DNA of 64,000 bases from Phytomonas francai (lineage: Eukaryota; Euglenozoa; Kinetoplastea; Trypanosomatida; Trypanosomatidae). The stretch spans positions 608,721 through 672,720 of the forward strand of contig MJCC01000006.1 in assembly GCA_001766655.1 (NCBI GenBank). Direction: 5' to 3'. Made by a program: the position numbers and the translations under genes. The notes under the pieces are model-generated. The model searched no databases. It saw only the letters and a list, made by a program, of their open reading frames with translations, and was not told where the DNA came from. Shown here one piece after another: positions 1 to 9,449 of the stretch (its first letter is position 1; each line of letters opens with the position of its first letter).

Positions 1-5
1 GATTA

Positions 6-2372
6 TCATTTCCATCTCTTTTCTACTCCGGTTGGGCGCTGTTTTGGGAGGCTATTTGCTACCATCTTTTTCCCTATCTGTGAAACCCTTTGATTTGGAT
101 CGTGACTGACTGTAAGCCACGAAGTTTTGCACAATATCATGTTGCCTTCTATGGCGGCAAGAATGCAAACAAGCAGGTAACGAATATTGTGGGCTGCAAC
201 AGAATTATCTGAAGAAAGAAGACGGTAAAGTCCCCAAAGGATTCTCACTCCAAGAGATTTGGCAGACAAAATGGGAACCACAAGAAAACCTTCACATAAA
301 AGATGCCAAAGATCAGTTGATTCAGAAGCTCTATGAAGTGAACTGTTGCGAACGGCAATAATTTCAATCAATCTAATAGTGAGGGTGAGGAGCATATTAA
401 AGCTACACTTCACACCAGGGGTAAACAAAAGTTCCTCCAGAAGACTGTTGAGCATGACAAGTGCATGGTCTGGTTTAGTGCGTCCAAGAAATATGAGCGA
501 AGTTATCAAATCTGGGCAGACTCTGCTAATAAAGGCTCTTCCTCTCTCATTGGTGGCTCCAGAAAAGGAACACAGATTGTGTGAAAAATTTGAAATCAGC
601 TTATTACAAGCTTCGTGAGGCAATTTCCCATGGCTATAGCGGATGCAGTAAAGTGAAAGACGCCAAAGTACGTTATACATTTTGACATTCGACTCCTCCA
701 TCAAGAGAAACGGTATGGTCGTCGTGGCATCCTCAATAGTACGCTGAAGTGCGCTTGCCCCACTGCTCTCAGCTTGAAGGATGGTGCTGATAACAGCAGT
801 TGGCAATACTGAATCTTCTTCAACCATCTCCAGCATGCATTGCATAATTTTCACAATGAGCGCGTAGATCTCATTGAAATCCGCATACTCAAGGTCGTAG
901 GTAAGTTGAGTGGCAAATTGGTGCGACACCTCATGCGATTTATAAAATAGGAAAGAATAAAAGTACCAGAAGAGATCTAGTGAAATAAAAGCATTGTAGC
1001 ATTGCTGCAATTGGTGCGATGAAATTTCATAACCCCAGACTTTTTGCACCCTATACACTGCACAAGCAAAGAGAATTCTAAAAAACGCCTCCCTTGCTCC
1101 GACTGTGCTGGACTTGCGATATAACGCATGAATACTTTGCAAAGCATCACTGCCAAGCTTGTCAAACTCACTCTCGTTCAGGACAAAGTATTGACCTTCA
1201 TCGGTTTCGTATTGGTGGAGCAAACTTTTTGCGAATGCTGCAGCGAATGTTCCAAAGATCTTTAGATTATGTGATGATAGTGCCGGTATACACAAAAATT
1301 GAAGAAGCGCACGACAATCAATGAGATGCCTTTGATTGCTAGGGACGATCGCTAAGACGCATTTCGCAGCAATCTCGCAAGTAGTGTCATCATAAGGTTT
1401 AAGAAGTATTTGGCGACCTACAACATTAAGAAGAATCCAGACTAACTCCCTCTGCAATGCCTCAGTGCATCCCGGATACACCACCCCCCTAGTATCAACA
1501 AGTTGGAGGTGCATCCCTAAGGTTAGCAAAAGGTCGTAAACGTTATTTCGAACACAAAAATAATCACTCTCCATCCATTCGAACAGAATTGGCAAATAAC
1601 ACACACTCACCATCCGAAGAAGAGAATAAGGAGGCCCAAATGGCAGCTTCGAGACATAGCCATCACAGATTTGCTTGATCAGTATACCTGTCGCCCTGAT
1701 AACTGTTGTATTAGTTCGAAAATGATCCCAAAAATGTGTGAGAAGACCAACTTGCTGTCCAATAAATTCTTCGGTGCATACGAGTGGGAACTGGTAAACA
1801 TAATCCTTACAGTTTGCACTAGTATTAATAATCTTACTTTCGAAAGGGGGATGGCTTATTCGAGCTTCAACAGCTTCTTTCTTTTCTGCATGAAATTCAA
1901 CAAACTTCAGTTTCTCCTTAGAACAATCTACCGGAAACTGCATTGAAAACTTGATGATGTATGCTGGTGTCGGCCATACGTTGGGTAATTTGGGGGGAGC
2001 ATTCATTGGTGCCCTGAGCAAACACCGAAGGGAAACATGGCTATAGTATGATTCCACAAACACATAAAGCTCCTTGTATATCTGGGAATACGACTTTTTC
2101 CTCGACATAAAATCTTCGCAACTCACCAATACCCTCTCCAGTGTCTTTTTTGAAGGTGGAAAACTAGGTATGGTATTTAGCATCAGGAGTCCGAACTCTC
2201 TTCGTCTCGCTTCTTCTTCGGTATGCTTCAAACAACACGAATACACAACATCGCGTGTTTCCTTTGAAGTGAGATATGGAATCAACTCAGGTTTCAGCTC
2301 TTGTTGCTCTGGTAAGCGAAAGAGGAAAGAAGCCTCGAGTACAGTGGAAGAAATAATTTCCGGTCGATGCAT
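6..2372 (-). CDS. Large helical protein of unknown function (HEAT/ARM-like)
   Basis: A 788-residue protein that opens with ATG and ends in TGA almost at the window edge, so it is complete. I do not recognise a named family. The sequence is rich in Leu, Cys and aromatic residues, with alternating amphipathic helices from about residue 200 to 770. This fits an alpha-solenoid (HEAT/armadillo) scaffold. There is no signal peptide, no clear membrane segment and no catalytic motif. The basic tail ends in KRWK. It is the most distal of three leftward genes and would be transcribed from the strand-switch region at about 6-7 kb. The solenoid idea is inference from composition only. Confidence 0.7.
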   Translation of the reverse strand: MHRPEIISSTVLEASFLFRLPEQQELKPELIPYLTSKETRDVVYSCCLKHTEEEARRREFGLLMLNTIPSFPPSKKTLERVLVSCEDFMSRKKSYSQIYKELYVFVESYYSHVSLRCLLRAPMNAPPKLPNVWPTPAYIIKFSMQFPVDCSKEKLKFVEFHAEKKEAVEARISHPPFESKIINTSANCKDYVYQFPLVCTEEFIGQQVGLLTHFWDHFRTNTTVIRATGILIKQICDGYVSKLPFGPPYSLLRMVSVCYLPILFEWMESDYFCVRNNVYDLLLTLGMHLQLVDTRGVVYPGCTEALQRELVWILLNVVGRQILLKPYDDTTCEIAAKCVLAIVPSNQRHLIDCRALLQFLCIPALSSHNLKIFGTFAAAFAKSLLHQYETDEGQYFVLNESEFDKLGSDALQSIHALYRKSSTVGAREAFFRILFACAVYRVQKVWGYEISSHQLQQCYNAFISLDLFWYFYSFLFYKSHEVSHQFATQLTYDLEYADFNEIYALIVKIMQCMLEMVEEDSVLPTAVISTILQAESSGASALQRTIEDATTTIPFLLMEESNVKMYNVLWRLSLYCIRYSHGKLPHEACNKLISNFSHNLCSFSGATNERGRAFISRVCPDLITSLIFLGRTKPDHALVMLNSLLEELLFTPGVKCSFNMLLTLTIRLIEIIAVRNSSLHRASESTDLWHLLCEGFLVVPILSAKSLGVRILWGLYRLLSSDNSVAAHNIRYLLVCILAAIEGNMILCKTSWLTVSHDPNQRVSQIGKKMVANSLPKQRPTGVEKRWK

Positions 2373-2376
2373 GTAT

Positions 2377-2377
2377 G

Positions 2378-2401
<24 letters not shown>
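2377..2401. repeat. TA microsatellite
   Basis: A short (TA)n run immediately upstream of the ATG of the leftward 788-residue gene, within its 5' untranslated region. Similar TA runs recur in other spacers of this window. Confidence 0.9.
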
Positions 2402-2409
<8 letters not shown>

Positions 2410-2634
2410 TCCAGTTTCTTTTGCTTGATTTAAGCTACATTAACAACAAATAAAAAATATTATTGAAGGAATAAGAAATTTCTCGATTTTCAAGCCCCTC
2501 AATTATACTATAGTTTATTATTGAAACTGGGCCCTAACGAGCTCTTCCTTCGTTAAAAAATTATACAGGTAAATGAAAGATTACTTTTTTTTTCATCAGC
2601 AAAATTTTATTCGATTAAACGCAATAACACCCTC

Positions 2635-3804
2635 TTATGGAAAGGACAAATCAGCGACAAAATGAAAGCGTTTCGGGGCATACGATTTAACACATCGAAG
2701 ATCCTTTAACTTGGCTACAGAGGTCAGAAACTCTCCAAGCTCTTCTCTGATATGTGAAAAAAATACTTCGCGGGCGCTTGCCTTATCGGAAAGAAAGTGG
2801 TAGTGAATAAGCCCAACAGGAGTACCATTCTCACTTTTCTTAAGAAAGAAAACAGCGCGTTTGATAAAATTTTTGCAGCATGGTATATAGCCCATGAAAA
2901 CACGGTCACAACGACCTTCCAACTCGTCTCCAATAAGCCGATTATCACCACATACAGGTTTCACAATGTGGCTCACACAATTCTGGATAGCATTTAGTTT
3001 CAGAAAGGCAACACTATCCGGATTTTTTTCCAAAGCATGAACCTCGGAGGGAGACCCATGCATTGCTATCGGAATGGTAAAATAGCCAATACCCGCAAAC
3101 ATGTCAACAATGATCTCATTTGAGGCATCTACACTGGCAAAATGCATCCGTTCTGTGGTGTTTCCACTTGAAAACATAACTTTTCGCACATCAAAACTAT
3201 AACGAACACCATTTTCTACATGAAGTGTCATAGTTTCAGATTGAAAGTAATTTTCGAGTGAACGCAACTCTTCCTCTGAAACGCAAACAATACCTTTAGA
3301 GTGAAATTCGTTCCATCTTTTCAGAATGAAATCTCTATTTTTTTCAGAGCGCGAAGGAAAATTTGTGTTTGCTGCACTATAGACAGTAACTAGAGTTGGA
3401 ATTCTCATTTCACCTTCAATTCCTTTCTTATCGACTAGGACCACATCAATTATAATAGGTTGAAATGATTTGGCAAAAGCTTCTGCAAAAGGAGCAAACT
3501 GTTCGATGGTGATATCAGCATTCATACGAACTACTACAACATGCCCATGAACTTCATATTTACGAGGAAAGACTTGTTTTGCCTCAATCAAAGAAACATC
3601 AGGAAGTTGTGTTTGAACATAATCCATAAATAAGTCGATTTTTTGAAGTGGTGCACCTTTGAATTTTTGTTTGCCACGCTCGTTCCTTTTGTCATCTCTA
3701 ATCGATCTCTTATCAGTTTTGTTGTAGCACCGTGCAATGAAAATTCTTAACAAAACACAAAAAATGGTAAAGATAAATATGCTCCATAACCGATTACTAC
3801 CCAT
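2635..3804 (-). CDS. TYW2: TYW2-like tRNA wybutosine-synthesis enzyme with N-terminal hydrophobic segment
   Basis: A 389-residue Rossmann-fold SAM enzyme of the Trm5/TYW2 family. TYW2 transfers the aminocarboxypropyl group of SAM during wybutosine formation at G37 of tRNA-Phe. Support comes from the family signature FDVRKVMFSSGNTTER near residue 205, just before the SAM motif VDMFAGIGYFTIP near residue 233. The later GYIP replaces the NPPY of the methyltransferase Trm5, which favours TYW2. Residues 5-24 form a strongly hydrophobic helix followed by a basic stretch, which could be a membrane anchor or a mitochondrial presequence. The next good Met is near residue 60, just before the conserved part. 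In trypanosomes wyosine derivatives are also reported in mitochondrial tRNA, so the extension may be functional; that is inference. Confidence 0.78.
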   Translation of the reverse strand: MGSNRLWSIFIFTIFCVLLRIFIARCYNKTDKRSIRDDKRNERGKQKFKGAPLQKIDLFMDYVQTQLPDVSLIEAKQVFPRKYEVHGHVVVVRMNADITIEQFAPFAEAFAKSFQPIIIDVVLVDKKGIEGEMRIPTLVTVYSAANTNFPSRSEKNRDFILKRWNEFHSKGIVCVSEEELRSLENYFQSETMTLHVENGVRYSFDVRKVMFSSGNTTERMHFASVDASNEIIVDMFAGIGYFTIPIAMHGSPSEVHALEKNPDSVAFLKLNAIQNCVSHIVKPVCGDNRLIGDELEGRCDRVFMGYIPCCKNFIKRAVFFLKKSENGTPVGLIHYHFLSDKASAREVFFSHIREELGEFLTSVAKLKDLRCVKSYAPKRFHFVADLSFP

Positions 3805-5106
3805 TATGTAGAAAAGGTTTTCGCCTTGTTATGTGAAGATGTAATTTTTACCAAAAAAAGAATGGAAAAGAAAAAGGATCCTGGTTCATTTACTGAGAAA
3901 GGTAATCTTGAAAGCAATAATTTTTACGGCAAGTTTTTCTTTTTCAGATTTTCCCCTTCAAACGGGGTGCAATAAAGGGCATAAAATTAAAGATCTTTAT
4001 TTAATGTATATAGAACAACGTGTCAAAACAAATTTATTTCGTTGAATGGTAGGGGTCCCTTCATATTGTTAAAGCACGCGTACTCATATTAGCGCAGCTT
4101 CTCATTTGTCTTTATCAAGTAATACACTCTAAAGTAAAAAGACACGTAAATGGTTGATAATATTTTCCCGATTTATCCTTGCAGCCAGTAAGTCTATAAT
4201 ATCGTGAAAAGATTTACATAATTATCTACAACAGTCTCTTGCTGCGTGAAAACTCCCAAGCTGTGTCTGTGGGTGCCACTTCAAGCTCTGAACGGAATGT
4301 TACAAAGTAGCTTGAGTTTCAATTAAAGGGAAATTTAACGTGATGATTCACATTTTGCATTACTCAAACATAAATTTATAACGAACATTATTGTCTCCCT
4401 GAACACAACTATATAGATGTACGAATATAAAAATAACAAAAAATGTAAATACTTTTACAATACAAAGTGTAGAGCATGTTACCCCCCTTAGATTTTACTG
4501 TTTTCAAATTAATCTTAAAATGGTTCCGTATTATCTCACACATTGCAAAAATATTCTATCCTATATTTACCAATACCTATCATTTGTCATTTTTAAAAAA
4601 AATGGAAAAAGTAGCACGAACTTCAAAAGATTAAAGTTATTAATGATAAAAACTATTGTGCGCTTTTTGTGGTTAAAACAAAGTATCATATCATAGTAAC
4701 AATTGAGATAAATTCGCTCAAAACGAATAGCAGCAAATTCCAAGTAGCTCCTGCTTATGTAGACGCAAACAAAATCTATTTTAATGGATTCTTATGCAAG
4801 AATCGATAATTGATATTATGTGTTCCGTTTGAAAAAAAAATCAAGACATAGGATAGAGTGGGCGCTTCTATTTGGAGAGATCACTTATAAAAGTTAGCGA
4901 CTCTAAATGTAAAAAAGAGGGTTAGGTAAATCAAATGCATTTTCTTCTACATTTTTGGTTATTTTATGTTGATTCGGATATATATATGAGAGGTAAAATA
5001 GAAAGAGAACAAAATCTTCCCTTTTCATGATTATACTTTTAAAAGAAAATACATGACTAAATGACTAAATGACTAATTTATATATATATATATATAACCT
5101 GATATA
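3805..5106. other. Long AT-rich spacer, no gene seen
   Basis: About 1.3 kb between two leftward genes. It is strongly AT-rich with many stops in all frames. I see no RNA gene or conserved ORF. The only clear structure is three direct copies of ATGACTAA (about 5053-5076) followed by a TA run (about 5078-5096) just downstream of the neighbouring gene. Confidence 0.6.
5053..5096. repeat. ATGACTAA triplet repeat plus TA microsatellite
   Basis: Three tandem 8-nt units followed by about nine TA dinucleotides, lying in the 3' flank of the leftward gene at 5107. Confidence 0.85.
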
Positions 5107-5880
5107 CTAAGAAGGATCAAGGAAAAAATCATCCTTGGATACAGAAAGAGCGTTATCCACAATTTTTTTTACTTGGTCTGTCACTGAATGTTGAATTGAA
5201 TGTAGATCAGTTGGTATTTCGTACAAACGATATATTTCAATCCAATCAACCCCTACATCGATGCCACGGTCTGGAGAAACTTGCATTTTCTCTTCCCTAA
5301 TATTTACATCTACAACTATCCCCGTGACGATAAGAGATGTTCCCAATAATAGGTAACAGCATCTTTCTCCCATCATTAGTTTTGCTAACTTCCGGTCTAC
5401 CCTGTCAGCCGCTACAAGAGGAATTAAACCAATAAGCGAAAGGTTCAGATCGACAAACTTCGCCAAATAGACACCTTTCTGTGCACCCCTTGATATGAGT
5501 TCATATTCCATAGGAAAATTTGATGACTCGAATAAAACAAACTCCCTCGATTCTTCTTTAATGCGCACACGCTTTAGCGGTTGTAATTCCTTTTCTTCAT
5601 CCTCTGGCAAAGGCATTGAGCCTGAAGTCGACCTTGTTTCAGTTGAAAAGGACTGAGTGCTTCGCCCCAGAGAGTCATTAACGGATCTTGGAGATTCTTC
5701 TTCGCATGCGTCGCCCCTCATAGAAAAAGTCAATTCGGGAAGGGACAAATTGGAGGACTTCGAAAGCCCATTAACTTTCTTAGGAAACCGACCCCCATCA
5801 TGTCCCACCAGGCTCCTTATATAACGAATAAACTCAAGAAGCGGAACAAGATTTTCACCTTCGTTCCGCCTTGCTAACAT
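5107..5880 (-). CDS. Conserved-looking protein of unknown function
   Basis: A 257-residue ORF with an ATG start, first leftward gene next to the strand-switch region. The middle (about residues 40-110) is Ser/Glu-rich and probably disordered, with a basic KRVRIKEE stretch near 103-110. The C-terminal half (about 120-257) looks folded, with alternating hydrophobic strands, so it is probably a single small domain. I recognise no family. The start is supported by a near-ideal trans-splice acceptor only nine bases upstream of the ATG. Confidence 0.7.
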   Translation of the reverse strand: MLARRNEGENLVPLLEFIRYIRSLVGHDGGRFPKKVNGLSKSSNLSLPELTFSMRGDACEEESPRSVNDSLGRSTQSFSTETRSTSGSMPLPEDEEKELQPLKRVRIKEESREFVLFESSNFPMEYELISRGAQKGVYLAKFVDLNLSLIGLIPLVAADRVDRKLAKLMMGERCCYLLLGTSLIVTGIVVDVNIREEKMQVSPDRGIDVGVDWIEIYRLYEIPTDLHSIQHSVTDQVKKIVDNALSVSKDDFFLDPS

Positions 5881-5888
5881 ATCTCAAA

Positions 5889-5915
5889 CTGTCAAAAGAA
5901 AGAAGAGAAGAAAGG
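5889..5915 (-). promoter_or_regulatory. Predicted trans-splice acceptor of the first leftward gene
   Basis: Read on the minus strand, a roughly 22-nt uninterrupted pyrimidine tract (C/T-only apart from its end) runs into GACAG, and the ATG follows nine bases later. That is the classic kinetoplastid arrangement for spliced-leader addition. It puts the left edge of the non-coding strand-switch region at about 5890. Confidence 0.6.
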
Positions 5916-6098
5916 GAATCTCTATATTTCAAGAAACCCCTCGATAAAAAAAATAGCCCCCTCCTCCCCCCCCCTCCAAAACGATGGCGGGCAGCCTTGC
6001 TTCTGGGAGGAAGAGTGAAGGGCCCATGCCCACACCAAATCATAAACATATTTTAAAGTTTTGAAAGGCGAGTTATTCCTTAAAAATAATCACAAATA

Positions 6099-6291
6099 TG
6101 CAAATTCCCAACGAGAAACCTACCGCAACGCCTCAAACCATCAGACAGCCCACGGCATGGGCCATGGCCCCCTCAGCGCTGTTCGGAGGGTTGGGGACCA
6201 ACACAACCCCCCGCGGCAAAACAAAAGCAATGCATAACAAGAAAGCTTTCATAAGAATGATAAATACTCTTTTCCGCGTAGAATTCATCCA
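6099..6291 (-). repeat. Left arm of large imperfect inverted repeat
   Basis: This arm matches the reverse complement of 6571-6762. The best part, 6201-6259, has about five mismatches in 59 bases against the complement of the other arm. A 12-base exact match (AGCGCTGTTCGG at 6175-6186) pairs with 6677-6688. Similarity fades outward but can still be followed to about 6099. The spacer between the arms is about 280 bases. Confidence 0.88.
6185..6212. other. Hairpin in left arm (9-bp stem, 10-nt loop)
   Basis: GGAGGGTTG (6185-6193) can pair with CAACCCCCC (6204-6212) with one mismatch, leaving a ten-base loop. The right arm has the same geometry, so the stem-loop is conserved between arms. Confidence 0.7.
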
Positions 6292-6570
6292 ACACGAAAG
6301 ATCCCGCTCGCGGAGTTTGCCTCAGAATACCTTCGAGCCCGGCTGTTTCAATTTACCAGCCTTCCCCCTACAAAGGAATAAAAAGTAAACCTGGGGATCT
6401 GGGTGTTTACATCTTCCCAAGATCCATATGCGTATATATACAAAACGGGGCGCGCACACCCCAGAGCAACGCTCGAAAATCGTTTTTAAGCCATTGCCCT
6501 CAGTTTTTGGATATAATTTTCGCACTTCAAAATGGGGCGGGGGACCTTAAATGCAAGAACAATTTGGGGT

Positions 6571-6762
6571 TTTGAATGGATTTTACGCGGGAAAGACCAT
6601 TTTCACTCTTATGCAAGCTTTCTTGCTATGTATTGCTTTTGTTTTGCTGCGGGGGGTTGTGTTAGCCAGCAACCCCCCGAACAGCGCTGGGGGGGCCTGG
6701 ATTCCCTGCTGCGGGCCTCCCCCGGTACGGAGACGTTGTGGTGGGTTCTCGTGAAAATTGCA
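6571..6762 (+). repeat. Right arm of large imperfect inverted repeat
   Basis: Partner of the arm at 6099-6291. Read rightward, in the direction of the downstream genes, it is G/T-rich, with long T- and G-runs around 6630-6660. The left arm shows the same polarity when read leftward. Each arm therefore faces its own transcription unit in the same orientation. Confidence 0.88.
6651..6678. other. Hairpin in right arm (perfect 9-bp stem, 10-nt loop)
   Basis: GGGGGGTTG (6651-6659) pairs perfectly with CAACCCCCC (6670-6678) around a ten-base loop. A further run of seven G follows at about 6689-6695. Confidence 0.75.
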
Positions 6763-7384
6763 ATGCCCGGGCCAGAGGCTTTCGCCAAAAAATGGTGTAC
6801 AACCTGCTTTCTTTTCTGTTTTGCTTTTCTAGTTGCCCACTTTTTTCACGAAAAAGCTTTAGCGAAATGGGTAAGCCCATGCGCGCATTCGTTGCATCGG
6901 CCCCCCCGCCACACTAGCTAAACTGGAATTATTCTTTCTTTGAGTCTAATATTAAGGTTTTGCCTTTGTCAACCTCTGATTTTTTATTAGTAGTACTAGT
7001 AATAGTAACATGAAAGTATAGAGAAATAAAGTAAATGAAATTGCATTATTGACCTTCACGTTCAATACAGCAGCATCTTTTCAAATAGCAAAGACCTTGT
7101 TCACACGTTGTGTTTTTTAAATATTTAAAAGCAATTAGCTTCGGTGTTTATCAAATTATAATTTGATATCGAAAGATTTTCCTCAAGTAATCCTACACAA
7201 GCTTTTACTGGGATTTGAGAACGCTTGCAATTTGTATGGCATTGATGTTGCATTTTGTTATTCACAACAGAAAAGGATATTTAAATGAGTCGAGACAATT
7301 ACATCTTTATCCAACATCAATCTTCATTTTAATACAGCCTTAGTTGAAATCACCCATAATACTCACTTACCTTGTAAAGCCTGC

Positions 7385-7402
7385 ATGACATTTAAAAAAT
7401 GA
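7385..7402 (+). other. Five-codon uORF overlapping the Rrp4 start
   Basis: ATG ACA TTT AAA AAA TGA: the stop (7400-7402) overlaps both the main ATG (7399-7401) and the following in-frame ATG (7402-7404). It lies downstream of the likely trans-splice acceptor (AG near 7336), so it would be in the mature mRNA. It could dampen or couple translation of Rrp4. The biological effect is inference. Confidence 0.5.
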
Positions 7403-8307
7403 TGGATACTCCAATTGTTATTGTTGGCGACTCTATTATAGGAGGAAGGAATGATGGGAAACTTCAAAGCTCGTCTGATGAATTGTATCTTCGTGGATTT
7501 AACACTGTCAGTGGAAAAAACCCAAGCGATACTGCGCGTACGTCGCAGGGTACCGGCGAAATTATTGCCGCGGTAAGCGGGCGTGTTGAGATCATAGAAA
7601 GGGTTATATCGGTCAAGGGGAGACAGCCGCGTTACCTTGCGGAGATTGGCGATGTTGTAATTGGACGAATCACTGAAATTTCTGGAAATAAGTGGCTCGT
7701 AGACCTTAATGCTATGCATGATGGAGTCATGCTCCTGTCTAACGTTGCAGAGCCCGGAGGAATACTGCGACGTCGAGGCCGTAGTGATGAGCTCAGTATG
7801 CATCAACTCTTTGATCAGAATGACCTTGTGGTGGCTGAAGTTCAACGTATATCACCGGATGGAATAATATTTCTTCATACACGCGCTGCAGAAAAATACG
7901 GTAAGCTAACATCCCTGGGTCACCTTGTTTGTGTGCCTCCTTTTATTATTAGACGTGCGAAGCACCAATTCTTTGATCTTCCTGAATACAATACTCAGCT
8001 TATTGTTGGAATGAATGGCAACATATGGGTTTCTCAGATTCAGAAAAGTGTGGATGACAAAAGCTCAGATGATCACACTCAAGATGATATCGATATTCGT
8101 CGCAATGTTGCACGTGTAGCAAACTGCGTAACGGTACTCGGAATATCTGGGATTAAAATTTATTTTAAAACGGTAGAAAGTATAGTAAATGGATCTAAAG
8201 CAATGGGTTTTAGCCCATACGATGTACTTCTCCCTAAAAATCGAGAAGCGTTGATCTCTGGAGTTTATCATGTCCTAGGAACTAAGCGCCTCCGAACATT
8301 AATATAA
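7399..8307 (+). CDS. RRP4: Exosome cap subunit Rrp4 (EXOSC2)
   Basis: A 302-residue S1/KH protein of the exosome cap, part of the complex that processes and degrades RNA 3' to 5'. An N-terminal domain (about 50-75) is followed by the S1 domain (about 82-150, with VGDVVIGRITEISGNKWLVDL-type strands). The Rrp4 signature HTRAAEKYGKLTSLG comes next, then VPP and a KH-like C-terminal region with IVGMNGNIWVS around 208-218, which matches the GxNGxIW KH motif. Length fits eukaryotic Rrp4. Two adjacent ATGs exist; the first is used here. It is the first rightward gene after the strand-switch region, followed by a long spacer. Confidence 0.92.
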   Translation: MMDTPIVIVGDSIIGGRNDGKLQSSSDELYLRGFNTVSGKNPSDTARTSQGTGEIIAAVSGRVEIIERVISVKGRQPRYLAEIGDVVIGRITEISGNKWLVDLNAMHDGVMLLSNVAEPGGILRRRGRSDELSMHQLFDQNDLVVAEVQRISPDGIIFLHTRAAEKYGKLTSLGHLVCVPPFIIRRAKHQFFDLPEYNTQLIVGMNGNIWVSQIQKSVDDKSSDDHTQDDIDIRRNVARVANCVTVLGISGIKIYFKTVESIVNGSKAMGFSPYDVLLPKNREALISGVYHVLGTKRLRTLI

Positions 8308-9449
8308 ATATGCATACGTAAGACAATATCTAATCAAATATGACCTATATTGATAGCACTTCAATATGTCAAAAAAATGCATTCTGCGGTTAATATTTAC
8401 TAACGAAAAAGTTGCAATTGTTTATGCTGCTTTCCGGCCTTTGTAACATAAATTTGCTTAAATATGAATAGCTCTGTGTTTATATATCTTCTTTTTATTG
8501 GCATTTTTCTTTGTTGTTTGACATACGCTTATTTAAAAAGATGACATGATAAAATATTTCCATTACAATTAGGGAATGGTTCAAAGGACAGGATATTACA
8601 AATAAAGTATCATATGCTGTAATAGTTGGCATTGCACATTTAATATTTTTGGTTCTAATATTCGAAACTCTGGTATTTTGAGCCGGTACGACTTTCTTTC
8701 TCATCATCACACTAAAACAAATTAGTAAGGTGATTTTTCTTCACAACATAGAGAATTTGTCTTCACTTTATTCGAAAGCGGTTTTAGGTATCACAGGTGT
8801 TTTTGTGTTTTCATTGAGCGGAGAAGACTAAAAAATATCAAGAATTTTTTCTTAAAATTTACAGAATACGATAATATTTGAAGTTTAAGTCTTGCTTTCA
8901 ATTTTCTTCTTTGAAGATGATAATGACGTGTTAGACTCTTATGGGCTCATACTCAACCTAAAGGATTTTAAACAGTACTTTTTGTAAGCACCAAAATTAA
9001 ATGATTCTATATTAAAGTCAAATATAGAAGAAGGTATTTCCTTATATCCTCGGCTAATTTAGGATCGCTAAATGAAACGACCAAATCAATCGTTTGATTT
9101 TCTTTCATGAGATACTGCAAAGGAGTACTCCTATTGAATATTTTAAAAGAAGAGTTCTAATCATGATCCTGCTTAAAGAATCAAAAATGAAGAGATCAGA
9201 GAGGAAAAATGTCTTTAGACAAAAGCAGTTCATATTCACCTTTCACGCTTTGCATTTCTTCAGAATAAGTAGCTTTATCTAGCTAGCCCTTTGATATTCT
9301 AGTAAAGAACTATACAGCTCATCTAATGTTGTATACACATTAGTAGATAGTTAATACTACCTTTCGAATTTATTTTATCTCAAAACTTTAATTTCTAAAG
9401 ATCAGTTAGGGCCTCGAGTAATTATGTAGCATGCTGTTTGTCAGTTAAA
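8308..9449. other. AT-rich spacer, no gene seen
   Basis: About 1.1 kb between Rrp4 and a small ORF. It is AT-rich with frequent stops. A 71-codon minus-strand frame at 8495-8710 opens with GTG and has no protein-like character, so it is ignored. No RNA gene was recognised. Confidence 0.55.

Larger units (their letters stand above)
5881..7398. promoter_or_regulatory. Divergent strand-switch region, presumed bidirectional Pol II start region
   Basis: Genes to the left read leftward and genes to the right read rightward, so this 1.5-kb interval lies between the 5' ends of two polycistronic units. In kinetoplastids such regions are the usual sites of RNA polymerase II initiation and of variant histones. 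About 5940-6920 is clearly more GC-rich than the AT-rich flanks, with runs of 6-9 G or C, and holds a large inverted repeat with hairpins. The 129-residue ORF inside (6532-6921) looks accidental. About 6930-7330 returns to ordinary AT-rich sequence. No tRNA-like structure was found. Confidence 0.75.

Noticed and set aside
6532..6921. 129-codon ATG ORF in the strand-switch region
   Set aside because: It overlaps the right repeat arm, is rich in Trp/Cys/Phe because of G/T runs, has a competing ORF in another frame, and no protein-like pattern. Best explained as chance in GC-rich non-coding DNA.
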